A stretch of DNA of 64,000 bases from Corynebacterium simulans (GCF_001586215.1 NZ_CP014634.1:1364001-1428000); one strand, 5' to 3'; numbered from the stretch's first letter, positions 8,538 to 17,740 are shown. Numbers and translations are program-made. The notes: a model not told the origin generated them from the letters alone.

Positions 8538-8855
8538 ATGTTCATTGTGAGTCAACAGCGCAAGAAGTACACGCCGGAGTACCGGCGTGAAGCCGCGAAC
8601 CTGGTAATCGAGTCAGAGCGACCGATCGCTCATGTGGCTAAGGAAATCGGTGTTTCCGCCGGGCTTTTGGGCCGGTGGGTCAAACTCGAACGTGAACGCC
8701 GAGGATCCTCCGATGGGATGAGCGAGGCTGACCTCCGAGCTGAGAATGCTCGTCTGCGCCGGGAGCTGGCAGAAGCCAAGATGGATAACGAGTTTTTGTC
8801 AAAAGCGACAGCCTTCTTCGCCGCGAAGCAACGCGAGCAGAAAAGTTCGAACTAA
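8538..8855 (+). CDS. IS3-family OrfA, copy B
   Basis: Protein of 105 residues, same sequence as the OrfA of copies A and C, with an N-terminal helix-turn-helix and a C-terminal coiled coil. The frame is intact and overlaps orfB by one base. Confidence 0.92.
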   Translation: MFIVSQQRKKYTPEYRREAANLVIESERPIAHVAKEIGVSAGLLGRWVKLERERRGSSDGMSEADLRAENARLRRELAEAKMDNEFLSKATAFFAAKQREQKSSN

Positions 8856-9754
8856 TGCAGCAGGAGAAGGCGAACTACAGCATCAAGCGCATGGCACGAC
8901 TATTAAAAGTATCTCGGTCTGGATACTACAAATGGGCCCATGCGCAGCAGAAACGACTATCCGGCGAAGATGATCGGGCAGCATTTTACGATGATGTTGA
9001 CCGAAAGATTCATCAGATTTGGAAAGACTCCGATGAGGTTTATGGTGCTCCGCGGATCACCGCAGAGCTTGCCGAGCGCTACCAGATCACCTTGAATCGC
9101 AAGACTGTGGCTAAACGGATGCGCATGATGGGCATTGAAGGGATTTCACCGCGTGCCTTTGTCCCGGTGACAACGATTCAAGCCAAGCGTAAGTCAACTC
9201 TTCCTGACCTGGTCAAGCGCATGTTTGATACTGGTCAGCTCAACCGAGTGTGGATGTCAGATATTACCTACCTGCGCACCGGTGAGGGCTGGTTGTACTT
9301 GTGCGCGGTCCGCGATGGTCATTCCCGCAGGGTACTGGGCTGGGCTATGGATAGCGTTCAAGACACACACCTGGTTGAACGGGCCCTGCGGATGGCGCAT
9401 ACGCTACGCGGTGATGTTCCTGATGGGCTGGTGTTTCACGCTGACCGCGGAACGCAATTTACCAGTGAGAAGCTCTGGGAGGTCTGCCGCAACCTGGGCA
9501 TTGCCCAGTCTGTGGGGCGTACTGGTGTGTGCTTCGATAACGCGATGGCTGAGTCGTTCTGGTCGACGCTAAAGACTGAATTCTATGACCGGCAGCGCTG
9601 GGCGACCCGTGATGCTGCACGCAAGGCCGTTGCCTACTGGATTGAAGTCGTCTACAACCGCCGACGCCGGCACTCTGCACTCGGGATGGTCAGCCCCGTC
9701 GACTTCGAAAACCACATTGGTCTAACCACCAGTAGAAAAGAAATAGCTGCCTAA
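8855..9754 (+). CDS. IS3-family OrfB transposase, copy B
   Basis: Protein of 299 residues, same sequence as the OrfB of copies A and C. All three acidic catalytic residues are present (SDITYLR, HADRGTQF, MAESFWSTL), so the copy should be functional. Confidence 0.92.
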   Translation: MQQEKANYSIKRMARLLKVSRSGYYKWAHAQQKRLSGEDDRAAFYDDVDRKIHQIWKDSDEVYGAPRITAELAERYQITLNRKTVAKRMRMMGIEGISPRAFVPVTTIQAKRKSTLPDLVKRMFDTGQLNRVWMSDITYLRTGEGWLYLCAVRDGHSRRVLGWAMDSVQDTHLVERALRMAHTLRGDVPDGLVFHADRGTQFTSEKLWEVCRNLGIAQSVGRTGVCFDNAMAESFWSTLKTEFYDRQRWATRDAARKAVAYWIEVVYNRRRRHSALGMVSPVDFENHIGLTTSRKEIAA

Positions 9755-9910
9755 CCACTAGGTAGCTCCACTACGTGTCCACGATTTGCGGGCAACCCCA
9801 ACGTCAGTAATTGCCTTAACGATTGCGACAATGGTACCGATTCATCAGCGAGATCATCTATTAACTGTTGCAAGCTGCCCATGCGGACATCACTCCATCA
9901 ATCTAGCCGT

Positions 9911-10480
9911 TTAGGAGCCAAATAGAGCTTGAGTCACTAAAGGGCCAATCGCGGCGCTAGCAGCCGGCGCAAGGACATTGTCAGCCATCCAAGCTCTCAC
10001 AGTTTTCAACGCCCCTCTCTTTCCTTCTTTTTCACTTACGCTTTGAAGTTCTTCAGCTCGCCCAGTTTCACCATTCGCGTACAAGGCCAAGATTATCTCT
10101 CTAAGGAGCTCAGACTCATTGTTTTGGTTGACATTATTGCCATCTCCTTGAATGTTGATTGCACTGCCCAAATTGAAATTGACCTGACTATTCACAAAAG
10201 AACTCCTAGTTTGTGGACGACTGATTTCCTTGACGGAAATCCCGTGCTCTACTAAATCAATTCCCCTACGCTTCGCACGTACCGTTGAAATGTCCCCGGG
10301 AAAACTATCAAAAATTTCAATAAACTCTCGCTGGCCTAACCAATATAAATCCACTTGAAGGTCATCAATGTATTCACCCTCCAAATTTTCAGCACGTCGA
10401 AGCTCTGAGAATTGAACAACATCTACGCCAGAATTAACGACGACTTCTAGGATTTTGTCCCGCCGACTCCAAACATCCAT
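9911..10480 (-). CDS. Unrecognised protein, likely operon partner of the AbiTii gene
   Basis: A 189-residue protein I cannot place in a named family. Residues 1-80 look like a winged-helix fold (WSRRDKILEVVVNSG at the start, then YIDDLQVDLYWLGQREFIEI and VRAKRRGIDLVEHGISVKEI). A short asparagine/glycine-rich linker follows (INIQGDGNNVNQNN). The rest is a helical tail ending in APAASAAIGPLVTQALFG, mildly hydrophobic and perhaps membrane-interacting. It lies 28 bases upstream of the AbiTii-domain start on the same strand, so the two were probably co-transcribed. A sensor or effector of a two-gene defence unit is a reasonable guess, not a finding. Confidence 0.55.
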   Translation of the reverse strand: MDVWSRRDKILEVVVNSGVDVVQFSELRRAENLEGEYIDDLQVDLYWLGQREFIEIFDSFPGDISTVRAKRRGIDLVEHGISVKEISRPQTRSSFVNSQVNFNLGSAINIQGDGNNVNQNNESELLREIILALYANGETGRAEELQSVSEKEGKRGALKTVRAWMADNVLAPAASAAIGPLVTQALFGS

Positions 10481-10603
10481 GTAAATAAGATACCAATGGT
10501 TGCAAGCACTACCCAGGACAACAAATCGAAATTTAACAGGCGCAGGTGAGTACCATTCTATGCGCTCCTACAACCCATCGGAGAGCTTTAAACCGGATGT
10601 CAA

Positions 10604-11338
10604 TTGAACAAAGTTTTGGCTGAAACGGGTATCAGTCGATATAACCTTGGCGGCTCAACAACTAAGTGAGCGCGAATTGCACATGCGGTAGAGCGAAAAC
10701 AAGCTAGCCAGAATGACGGCAGGTCACTCGTCAAGTTGTTGTCAGTTGCATTCGATCCACGAAATCTGCTCACTGTGAAGACCGGATGTGACATAAATGT
10801 AGCCCGAGGCGAGGTAACCGCAAATATGTCATTCGACGGGCTTTTCGTTTCAGAGGAGGGAAAAATCAGATGGATCACCAAAACAAATACGCTCAGTGAG
10901 GCAAAGCTTCGAAGCGAACAGCTTCGCACATTGCTTCTGGAACGCGGTGCTCATGAACAAGTCTTGAGGCACTGACGCCCAGAACTTCTTCAGGAAGACT
11001 AATACGAAGCCGTTTTTGAAAGCATCAAGGGATTAGCCGAACGCTTACGTCTTATTACTGGGATGGACTTGGACGCAAGGAAGCTGGCCCAATCAGTCTT
11101 CGGTGGTGATAACCCGCGATTGAAGATCAATCAATTAAATAGCTCAACGGACAGGAACGAGCAAACAGGCACCCAACTTTTAGCTGAAGGGTTTTCTGCT
11201 TTTCGCACCCCTGCGGCCCTCGAAATCCAACTCAAGTGGCATATTAGCGAGCAAGACGCACTCGACATCATGGGTCTCGTTTCACTGATTCATCGTCGCG
11301 TCGACAACGCTGAACATCTTCAGAATCTAGGTATATAG
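10604..11338 (+). pseudogene. TIGR02391 (Ymh)-like protein gene with three in-frame stops
   Basis: One plus-strand frame reads through most of the family pattern: DGLFVSEEGKIRWITKTNTLSEA, then RSEQLRTLLLERGAHEQVLRH, ELLQED, YEAVFESIKGLAERLRLITG, DNPRLKINQLNSSTDRNEQ and DALDIMGLVSLIHRRVDNAE. It is interrupted by TGA at 10667, TGA at 10973 and TAA at 11000. The last two replace residues in the usual fCxELLxxxYxxAVxEA segment. No frameshift is needed, so it decayed by point mutation. The family is found in defence islands; its function is not established. The family call rests on remembered consensus. Confidence 0.7.
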
Positions 11339-11671
11339 AATCAATACCTGCCATATGCCGTAACATTTGCCTGCTAGAAAACCTCGCTTACAGAATTGCT
11401 TGAAAGCTGGGTTCTCTAGCGGTTACTAAGGGTTGTGTCCCGTGTCATACTGCGTCTACCACTTCGAGGTAGACACGTCGGGGTCAGGCCCACCTGCCCG
11501 TTGTGGCAACACTGGCTTACTGCGATTCGTGATTGGGAGGATCCACCAGACCTGTTGTTTCTTCAGTGCACCTAGATAGGCTGGTCGGGGGCTTGTTCCA
11601 GCGAGGCTGCGGTGCGTCTGGAATCTAACAATGCCAACTTGCGGCACCTCAGGTTATGTTTCATCTGACTT
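11339..11671. other. Intergenic stretch, nothing firm
   Basis: About 330 bases without a supported gene. At 11467-11491 a sequence reading GGTAGACACGTCGGGGTCAGG faintly resembles a terminal repeat of the type 2 IS3 elements here, but no element body is attached, so I do not annotate a repeat. Confidence 0.35.
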
Positions 11672-12643
11672 CTATTTAGCAATGGGTGTTGACGACCAGG
11701 AACGGAGGGGGCCGTCGTGGAGCCCTTGGAAAAACTGGTATTTTTCTAGCGGGATACGCGCAGGGGGATCGAAGTCGGGAGCTGCTGTTAACTCATTAGT
11801 GTGTGGGTCGACAACGCATGCTGGTGTTAGGCGGGCCAAATAGCCGTCCGCCCCATAGAAAGCGTCATCATATGGGGATACACCTAGTGGTGCAAGGATG
11901 GCTTCTATCTGATTCTCCCCAAACTGAGACCACATAATCTGCGCGTGTTCTTGTGTAAACGTTTCTTGCGGAAACTCAGTGACCTTTGGCAGGGAGTCAA
12001 AATCAAACCCGTAATCCTTAAAAGGTTCACTTTGATCCTCAAGGTACGACATGGAACGATGCAGCGTACCATCAGCTTTTAACTGTTTGTGGCTGCTAAA
12101 AGATCTGTAGAAGCAGCAATCAAATCGGCCTAAAGGGTCATCGGGTAATTCGGAGGGAAGCGCGCACATTATAAACTCTATTTCTCCGTAGCTTGCCCGA
12201 TGGAAAAAGGCTACATCGTCGGTATCTACCCACGGCGTATGCTTAATTTCGACGTAGTAAGGAACTTGTGACTCAATTTCTTTCTTGCGCGCCAAAAGGT
12301 AGGCAAATTCATCAATCCACGGCATCTTTGGCGCTTTGGTAAAGCAGCAGGGGCTAAACACTGCAGTCCATTCTGACTCGGTGGGGACGAATACAAACTG
12401 CGTAATGTGATTTTGCGGCTTAAGTAGCTCTGCAAGCTGGTTCCTGCCAGCAGATACCTTGTTCGTATGAACCATACATTCGATTGTCTGGCTTTGAAGA
12501 TAAAAATAAGGCTTTGTATACCGACTTTCTATTCCTGATGCCCACTGCTGAAATTCTTCAACCACGGTAGATAGTGGAAACCGAAGAAGCGCCACAGCAT
12601 GGGATACCGGTGCTATGGAATGGGTGTAGAAATACTTCGTCAT
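11672..12643 (-). CDS. Hypothetical protein
   Basis: A 323-residue protein with no motif I recognise, no signal peptide and no membrane segment. It is rich in aromatic and acidic residues (EIESQVPYYVEIKHTPWVD, FDCCFYRSFSSHK, FKDYGFDFDSLP). It starts five bases after the stop of the 277-residue gene upstream on the same strand, so the two form an operon. The cluster of small, acidic, unrelated genes here resembles strings of immunity genes left next to contact-dependent toxin loci, but nothing in the protein itself proves this. Confidence 0.6.
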   Translation of the reverse strand: MTKYFYTHSIAPVSHAVALLRFPLSTVVEEFQQWASGIESRYTKPYFYLQSQTIECMVHTNKVSAGRNQLAELLKPQNHITQFVFVPTESEWTAVFSPCCFTKAPKMPWIDEFAYLLARKKEIESQVPYYVEIKHTPWVDTDDVAFFHRASYGEIEFIMCALPSELPDDPLGRFDCCFYRSFSSHKQLKADGTLHRSMSYLEDQSEPFKDYGFDFDSLPKVTEFPQETFTQEHAQIMWSQFGENQIEAILAPLGVSPYDDAFYGADGYLARLTPACVVDPHTNELTAAPDFDPPARIPLEKYQFFQGLHDGPLRSWSSTPIAK

Positions 12644-12648
12644 TGTCT

Positions 12649-13482
12649 TTAGTTCCCTTCGTGTTCGCGGACCCAGGTGTGTTCACGACGTTCAAATAAA
12701 GCGCATGGCCCGTACTTTTTAGGCAAAGGGTATCCACTATTGATAAGTGTTGCACGCCCGGTGAGGAACTGTCTGTTGAAGGGATCGAGCCCAAAAAGCT
12801 GTGCACACTCGAAGAGATCATCGGTAGTAAACCGCTTGCGTAGTGGACCCTTTTTGGTTTTGAGTCTTTCCAGTCCGGGAAAGGCGAAGTCTTCGCCGTC
12901 AGGCCAGTCGGTAAAAGCCTGGAACCGGGTTTCTCCTTCCCCAATACCTACAATAAAAGTGTCGTATCCTCGGATTTCAGCGGCAGGGGCGCGTTTGCCG
13001 ATAGCGGCATCCATATCGTAGGTGCCGATGATGAGGGACTTGCTGCCTGAGCGGTAATTCCACCCTTTGACGATTTTGCGTTCATCTGGCTCATCCACGA
13101 TACGTAGCTGTGTCATACCGGGAACAAAAGGAATAGAACCATTATACCTAACGGTTGCGAAAAAATCGTAATTGTTGCTCGAGTCATCGCAGATAAACCA
13201 CACCCAATCAGGATTCGTGGTTTCCAAAACTGCTGCCCAACGACGAGGAAACTGCGGATCGTGCACCCCAAGACGCAGCGCATGAGGAAGATCATCGACG
13301 GTAGTATCAATGTCCACATACTGCTGCGACCAGTAACTATTAGCTGTTTCTAAAGGCGTGTGGAAAACACGTGACCGTGCGGCAGCCTCAACCGCATAAT
13401 CAAAAGGCAGCTTCAAAAATAACTGATCATAAGAATACGGGGCTAACAGATAATCAATATCTCGCCGCAGGTACACACTCAT
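12649..13482 (-). CDS. Hypothetical protein
   Basis: A 277-residue soluble protein that I do not recognise. It has strand-rich, tryptophan-containing stretches (TTNPDWVWFICDDSSNNYDFF, FPRRWAAVLE) and a basic C-terminal third (LERLKTKKGPLRKRFTTDDLFE). It begins two bases after the end of a decayed toxin-like fragment at 13485 and is followed by the 323-residue gene. The toxin-then-immunity order suggests it could be the immunity protein for that fragment (inference from order only). Confidence 0.6.
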   Translation of the reverse strand: MSVYLRRDIDYLLAPYSYDQLFLKLPFDYAVEAAARSRVFHTPLETANSYWSQQYVDIDTTVDDLPHALRLGVHDPQFPRRWAAVLETTNPDWVWFICDDSSNNYDFFATVRYNGSIPFVPGMTQLRIVDEPDERKIVKGWNYRSGSKSLIIGTYDMDAAIGKRAPAAEIRGYDTFIVGIGEGETRFQAFTDWPDGEDFAFPGLERLKTKKGPLRKRFTTDDLFECAQLFGLDPFNRQFLTGRATLINSGYPLPKKYGPCALFERREHTWVREHEGN

Positions 13483-13484
13483 CT

Positions 13485-13830
13485 TTAAATCCCTTCCCTG
13501 AGCGAAGCGACATAGTTGTCTACTCCGTCTCGATTAGCTTTGATGACTTTCCAAAGTTCAGAGGACTCATCAAGCTTGTCTAGTGTAAGCAGCCTAAAAA
13601 CCGCATCCGGATTCGTATCCAACTGCTGCTGTGCATGGTGCGGCGCCCTAGACGCAGGTGGCCGGTCGAACTCAATTTTAATTGACACACCATCCTCGTG
13701 GACAATACTAAGATCGGGTCGTCCACGGCTTGTTGTCTTTAGTGCCTTTTACCGCGTTTCTGAGTCAGAAAAGTAGTCAGAATCGCGTCTAAACTGTTCG
13801 TAGTAGCTTTTATTTCCTCTTGACCTGGGC
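13485..13830 (-). pseudogene. Degraded toxin-like C-terminal fragment
   Basis: A frame on the minus strand reads GNKSYYEQFRRDSDYFSDSE, then a TAA at 13749-13751, then ALKTTSRGRPDLSIVHEDG and on through IKIEFDRPP and RAPHHAQQQLDTNP to a stop at 13485. The last 67 residues are open from a GTG at 13688. There is no good start and the upstream frame is broken within 100 bases, so this is the tail of a larger gene. The arrangement suggests the variable C-terminal domain of a polymorphic toxin, but I cannot name the toxin family. Sequence from 13830 to 14018 has only short broken frames. Confidence 0.4.
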
Positions 13831-14018
13831 TGGATGGTATGGGCTACCTAACAAGGTTCAGATCCTTGCCCGCATTACGAGCACAACGACCTTAGCCATA
13901 TACCGCAGTACAAAGCGGGAAACTGGAACCGTCATCAAAGTTGGTGTGCGTTCTAACTACTTGCCGTTAAAGTATGCCGCTGCCGCTTCGTTCGCTAACA
14001 CCTAAGGATTACTTTTCA

Positions 14019-14483
14019 CTAGGCAAGGAACGACGTTTCAAGAAAGTCCTCAAGACTCCAATATTCAGGATCAAACCACGCAACGCCTTCGTCGACTTCG
14101 AGTGCGACTAATTGGTCAGGCAATAAGATGAGGAAATCATTTATCTCGGTGCGGATTCCTTGGCGTTGTAGCTCTTTTGCGACTCGTTCAGTGCTCTCCT
14201 GCGCGGTCTCAGCGGGGCGACGATTAAGGTCAACACCATAGAAAGTATCCGTGATTGGCACCTCCATGTACTTCATTTCAACGGTGACGCACTTACCGTC
14301 CTCCACACAGCACACAATCTTGCGGCCAGGATCACCAGGCTCTAGTGTTTCGATATCGACCCAGCCTTCAAACTGTTCCTCATACGTATCGGCAGTCAGC
14401 TCAGAGTCGTAGCATGCTTTAGTGGCTTGGTTCACCGTCATACCGGGTTTTACGGGCAAGGGACAGGTACGTTCAAGATTCAT
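14019..14483 (-). CDS. Hypothetical acidic protein, possibly an immunity protein
   Basis: A 154-residue, strongly acidic protein with five cysteines (CCVEDGKCVTVEMKYMEVP in the middle) and a tryptophan/aspartate-rich end (DEGVAWFDPEYWSLEDFLE). No signal peptide, membrane segment or known motif. It stands alone on the minus strand among short orphan genes. Small acidic orphan proteins beside toxin remnants are often immunity factors; I have no direct evidence for it. Confidence 0.5.
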   Translation of the reverse strand: MNLERTCPLPVKPGMTVNQATKACYDSELTADTYEEQFEGWVDIETLEPGDPGRKIVCCVEDGKCVTVEMKYMEVPITDTFYGVDLNRRPAETAQESTERVAKELQRQGIRTEINDFLILLPDQLVALEVDEGVAWFDPEYWSLEDFLETSFLA

Positions 14484-14587
14484 TGTCTCGATACGCTTTC
14501 TTCTTCGTCGGTTGTTTAGTACGTCAAGGCCTTCGGTCAGGCTATCGCCAATTCACACGGCGCATTCGCGTGATTGAAATTGACTAG

Positions 14588-14989
14588 CTACCCCCAGTAA
14601 ATAGCCACAACTTTGCCGAATTGGTATGACAAAGCAATTGTCCCATTGTCGTGCGGAATGGTTATGCCGTCACGGTCGTGTTCAAATTCAATCCCCACAT
14701 CTTTTAGGGCTTTTACAAACTTTCGACTCGACAATGACAGTGGGATATCAAGGAAGCTATCTGTCTCCCGCGCGTTTAAGATTTTTATTGAGGTAATCAA
14801 TCCGTCGTTTTCAAAGCCCTTAATGTCGTAGTCGATTCCCCCGATCTCACATTTGCCAAAAATTTGGCCCGTGCTGCCTATCCCGAGATAAGAAATATCC
14901 AGGTATCGGTAATCAGACAGAAGATTTTCATAGTATGAAACAGGTACAGACCGCTGCAACGGTTCAGGGACCTCAAAAGTAAATTTCAT
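14588..14989 (-). CDS. Hypothetical protein, possibly an immunity protein
   Basis: A 133-residue soluble acidic protein (MKFTFEVPEPLQRSVPVSYY at the start, YLGIGSTGQIFGKCEIGGID in the middle). The alternating strand pattern near the C-terminus (TIALSYQFGKVVAIYWG) suggests a compact alpha/beta fold. I do not recognise the family. It lies about 100 bases upstream of the 154-residue gene on the same strand. The AGAAAATG context at 14989 gives only a weak ribosome site. Confidence 0.5.
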   Translation of the reverse strand: MKFTFEVPEPLQRSVPVSYYENLLSDYRYLDISYLGIGSTGQIFGKCEIGGIDYDIKGFENDGLITSIKILNARETDSFLDIPLSLSSRKFVKALKDVGIEFEHDRDGITIPHDNGTIALSYQFGKVVAIYWG

Positions 14990-15251
14990 TTTCTATGGCT
15001 TCCTTAGAGAAGGGGGACTCACAACACAAGATGCTACCTACCTGTTAGAACACGCTGGCAGAGTTTAAGCCCATATGGTGAAAGCCACAGGGCAAAGAAG
15101 CCGCCCCTTCTCAGCACAAAGAAAATGAGCCGCGTGCCGCTAGCGGCCTCCGGTTCTCAGCTAAAGCCACTAGACACTCACCACTAATCCAAGAGCTATT
15201 GCCCCACTAGAAAAAGAGTTCCTGGGAGGTCACCACCGCACCTAGGGACTC

Positions 15252-15431
15252 TCACCGCAATTCTCCACGCTGCTTACGGAGTATATCTTGTGCTTTGCGC
15301 AGCGCAGTCTCGTTCGATTTCGTTAACTTGGAGGAAGCCTTCAGTGCGTCAAAGAACTCTTCTGATTCAGCCCATCGCGCCAATTCTTCATACGAAAATT
15401 CGGAGGCTTCGTCTTTTCTATTTATAGCCAC
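15252..15431 (-). CDS. Small helical protein or gene remnant
   Basis: A 59-residue frame from GTG 15431. It contains SEFSYEELARWAESEEFFDALK, then ETALRKAQDILRKQRGELR, a charged, helix-forming pattern. The frame stays open upstream only to a TGA at about 15467, reading CVWVDESTGEVAI before the GTG, so it may be the end of a longer antitoxin- or regulator-like gene. There is no strong ribosome site. Included at low confidence. Confidence 0.3.
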   Translation of the reverse strand: MAINRKDEASEFSYEELARWAESEEFFDALKASSKLTKSNETALRKAQDILRKQRGELR

Positions 15432-15611
15432 TTCACCTGTGCTTTCGTCAACCCATACACAATGTGTTCAAACATGCTACTTGGGTTAAGGGTTAAAAGA
15501 ACCGAGTTTAGTAGGAAAATACTCTGTTGAGGGTTGAGGGACAGACCCTTTTGACCCCTAACCCTCTGTTGGCACCATCGAAATAAAAACTCGAAAGGCG
15601 AGAGCGGGAGC

Positions 15612-15738
15612 TAGGATGTAAATCCCCACGCTTACAATCCTCGACCACTAAAGTTCAGAAAAAGAAAGAAACCGAAGGTCACGAACCCTTTCGAGTTTGT
15701 TACCTCCGGTGTCACAGTTTGTACAACTGCTCAGCGTG
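15612..15738 (+). repeat. 127-bp direct repeat, left copy (matches tRNA-Leu flank)
   Basis: This block matches 60506-60632 over its full 127 bases with about six mismatches, in the same orientation. At the right copy it ends two bases into the 3' end of tRNA-Leu and includes the hairpin that probably ends the tRNA transcript. Here there is no tRNA. It could be the far attachment site of an element integrated at tRNA-Leu, or a displaced fragment of the tRNA flank. The 15739-15979 stretch beyond it holds no gene that I can support. Confidence 0.8.
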
Positions 15739-15979
15739 TGATGTTCACGATGGCAGCTCAACATGGCTTTTCAAAAAGCGTATCCCGTACTGCGGATTTG
15801 AATTCTCCCGAGAATTAACTACACCCACACCCCACCCTTGTTGGCACAAATACAGCCTTAAAATCACCGTCTCACCGGTCGGCGACAGCGTATAACACAA
15901 AGAGGTGACATGAAAAATGCCCACCTCGAAAAGTCCAGGTGAGCATTAGAACATACGTTTAAGATTATTTCCCAGACAA

Positions 15980-17740
15980 TTAAGTCCGGGGCGGCACCTT
16001 GGCCAGGTCTCGGCCAGTGTCCTCACGGACCATGCGGAGTCGTCGTGTCATCGAGTCCTGACCTGCGGTTTTCCGCTCAAATTGCTCTTGAATTGCCAGG
16101 TTCGTCGAGGCCACCCACAGCGCGAGCGTGATGTAGAGCATCGGCTCACGCCTCACACCGCGCTTGAAAGATTCCATGCCAGTAACGTGCGGGGACTTCA
16201 TGATTGAAAACCGCTGCTCAGTAATGGCGCGAGCTGCTTCATAATAAGTCGCATGCTCCCAGGAACCGGGAACAAGCCCCCACTGCGCGCGTCTCCACTG
16301 CTCAGGGGTAAACGTGTGGGTGATACTCGACTTTGCACAGCATTTATAGTGATCTGCACTCCAGCTGGGTGAAATTTCTGGTGCCTCCTCGGGTGATTGA
16401 GTCATGGACGCCGGTTTGAGTGGGCATCGCACTCGCCCCTGTACGGCGGGGCAGACCAAATCGATTTTCACCGGCTTCTCTGAATTTTCTTCCTGCTTAC
16501 GAGGGCGGCCACGGCCTTGACGCGCACGATAAGGCCGTGAATTAGTCCCCATGATCAGTGGGAATAAGGATTCGAGTCGAGCATCGTGGCGTTCAAAACC
16601 GTCGTCCTCTCCAAGTAGTTCCATCGTGCGTCGAACTATTTTGCCGTCGCCTGCGATCGCACGCGCGGCAGGGCAATAAAACTCACCGGCGACTTGCAGT
16701 GGTCCACTGGCAGGTTCGTCCCCTGCAGCGCTGTCAGATGCGAAAACAGTACGCCAGGATTTGGGATAGCGAACAACGGGAGCATAGCCTGCGGCAAGAA
16801 GCTCGTCGTTAAAGTGCCTTTTGACGTTGTAGCCCATGTCGACGGTTAGCAATGGCAAACGGCCACGCGTAATGCGCTGGTCAAAACCATTTTCTTGATG
16901 AAAACGAATAGCACGCGCCAGACCCTGCACCGAACCTGAGCTGGGTTTATCGATTGAAATTCCTGTGATCACCGGGGCGACCGAGTAGACCGCTTTTGGT
17001 GGTCCGACGCGGCATACCGCAGTAATGCCAACGGCTACCCCGCCTTTGGTACTACGCCGGGTACCCAGCTCGGCGTGCAGGGAGTGGTCTTCGCGATCGC
17101 GGATGTAGTATGCACCCGAGTATGCCGCGCCGCGGTGTTTCGTATCGCGGCTGCCTAGCCCCATTGACTGGCCTGCCAGGTCAATAATAGTCTCGTCGGC
17201 GACGATATCGCCTCGATACCCCTTGGGGGCCTGCTCATGGATTGAGCCTGCCACCAGCGAGTTTACAACCTGATGGAGCCTTTCAGATGCCATCTCGGAG
17301 GCTTGCTCTTGCTCCGGAGAACGCGCAGCAATCATTCGACGATGATCCCCATTTTTCACACGGCGCGCAGGGGCATCTGGCAGTGAATCCAGTGGTTCAA
17401 GCCGCCGTGTTAGCCACATGGCAAAAGCGCGATACGAGCCCTCGCCGCAAGAAAGATCTAGGTCGAGCCGCTCCTGTTGGGCGGGGTCTAGCGTCCATAG
17501 AGTGCGCCAGATCTCCGCCATCGAAGGCACACGCCGAATCCCAATCAAAGCCAAACCCACGGTGAGCACCCCCAGCATTGAGTATTTCGGGCCGGTGGAT
17601 CTCCGTCCGCCCACGCCACGGTCCTGGTGAAAATAGAATTCGATCATCCGGTGCGCACCAGATTTTTCAATCACAGCCGCGCAGCTGTCCATATAGTCCG
17701 GAGAGATCATCACCCTCTGCTCCTGCACTGCAACTGTCAT
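15980..17740 (-). CDS. DDE-type transposase of an unusual two-gene element
   Basis: A 586-residue protein. Candidate catalytic acids are in YRGDIVADETIIDLAGQ (first D), LPLLTVDMGYNVKRHF (second D) and AITEQRFSIMKS (E), the order and spacing of IS4/IS1182-like DDE transposases. A basic insert (RARQGRGRPRKQ) and a cysteine-containing stretch (CPAVQGRVRCPLKP, then HYKCCAKSSITHTF) suggest a DNA-binding region. Its ATG overlaps the stop of the recombinase-like gene by one base (TAATG), so the two are coupled. I cannot see terminal inverted repeats, so the element ends are undefined. The transposase call is fairly secure; the family is not. Confidence 0.7.
   Translation of the reverse strand: MTVAVQEQRVMISPDYMDSCAAVIEKSGAHRMIEFYFHQDRGVGGRRSTGPKYSMLGVLTVGLALIGIRRVPSMAEIWRTLWTLDPAQQERLDLDLSCGEGSYRAFAMWLTRRLEPLDSLPDAPARRVKNGDHRRMIAARSPEQEQASEMASERLHQVVNSLVAGSIHEQAPKGYRGDIVADETIIDLAGQSMGLGSRDTKHRGAAYSGAYYIRDREDHSLHAELGTRRSTKGGVAVGITAVCRVGPPKAVYSVAPVITGISIDKPSSGSVQGLARAIRFHQENGFDQRITRGRLPLLTVDMGYNVKRHFNDELLAAGYAPVVRYPKSWRTVFASDSAAGDEPASGPLQVAGEFYCPAARAIAGDGKIVRRTMELLGEDDGFERHDARLESLFPLIMGTNSRPYRARQGRGRPRKQEENSEKPVKIDLVCPAVQGRVRCPLKPASMTQSPEEAPEISPSWSADHYKCCAKSSITHTFTPEQWRRAQWGLVPGSWEHATYYEAARAITEQRFSIMKSPHVTGMESFKRGVRREPMLYITLALWVASTNLAIQEQFERKTAGQDSMTRRLRMVREDTGRDLAKVPPRT

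Larger units (their letters stand above)
8478..9800 (+). mobile_element. IS3-family element, type 1, copy B (1,323 bp)
   Basis: Same ends and length as copy A, with its own 4-bp target duplication ACGT at 8474-8477 and 9801-9804. It lies antiparallel to the AbiTii gene it interrupts. A different target duplication at each copy means three separate insertions, not one duplicated block. Confidence 0.95.
7806..9882 (-). pseudogene. AbiTii-domain protein gene, split by IS3 copy B
   Basis: Starting at an ATG at 9882 (MGSLQQLIDDLADES), the frame runs into the IS3 copy at 9805. Removing the element and one ACGT duplication continues it without a break into FSYRAGADTLRAWVLNELNG, then to the stop at 7806. 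The rebuilt protein is 249 residues (750 bases exactly). Residues 1-60 show the AbiTii pattern as I know it: a short helix, SVPLSQSLRQLL, a W.ELNGYP segment and VPNYR. AbiTii domains are found with abortive-infection and other defence proteins. The C-terminal half is helical and unrecognised. It probably formed an operon with the gene at 9911-10480, 28 bases upstream. The fragment from 8447 is still open, but without the domain's first third. Confidence 0.75.

Noticed and set aside
11467..11491. Sequence resembling a terminal repeat of the type 2 IS3 elements
   Set aside because: Similarity is short and imperfect, and no element body or duplication is attached.
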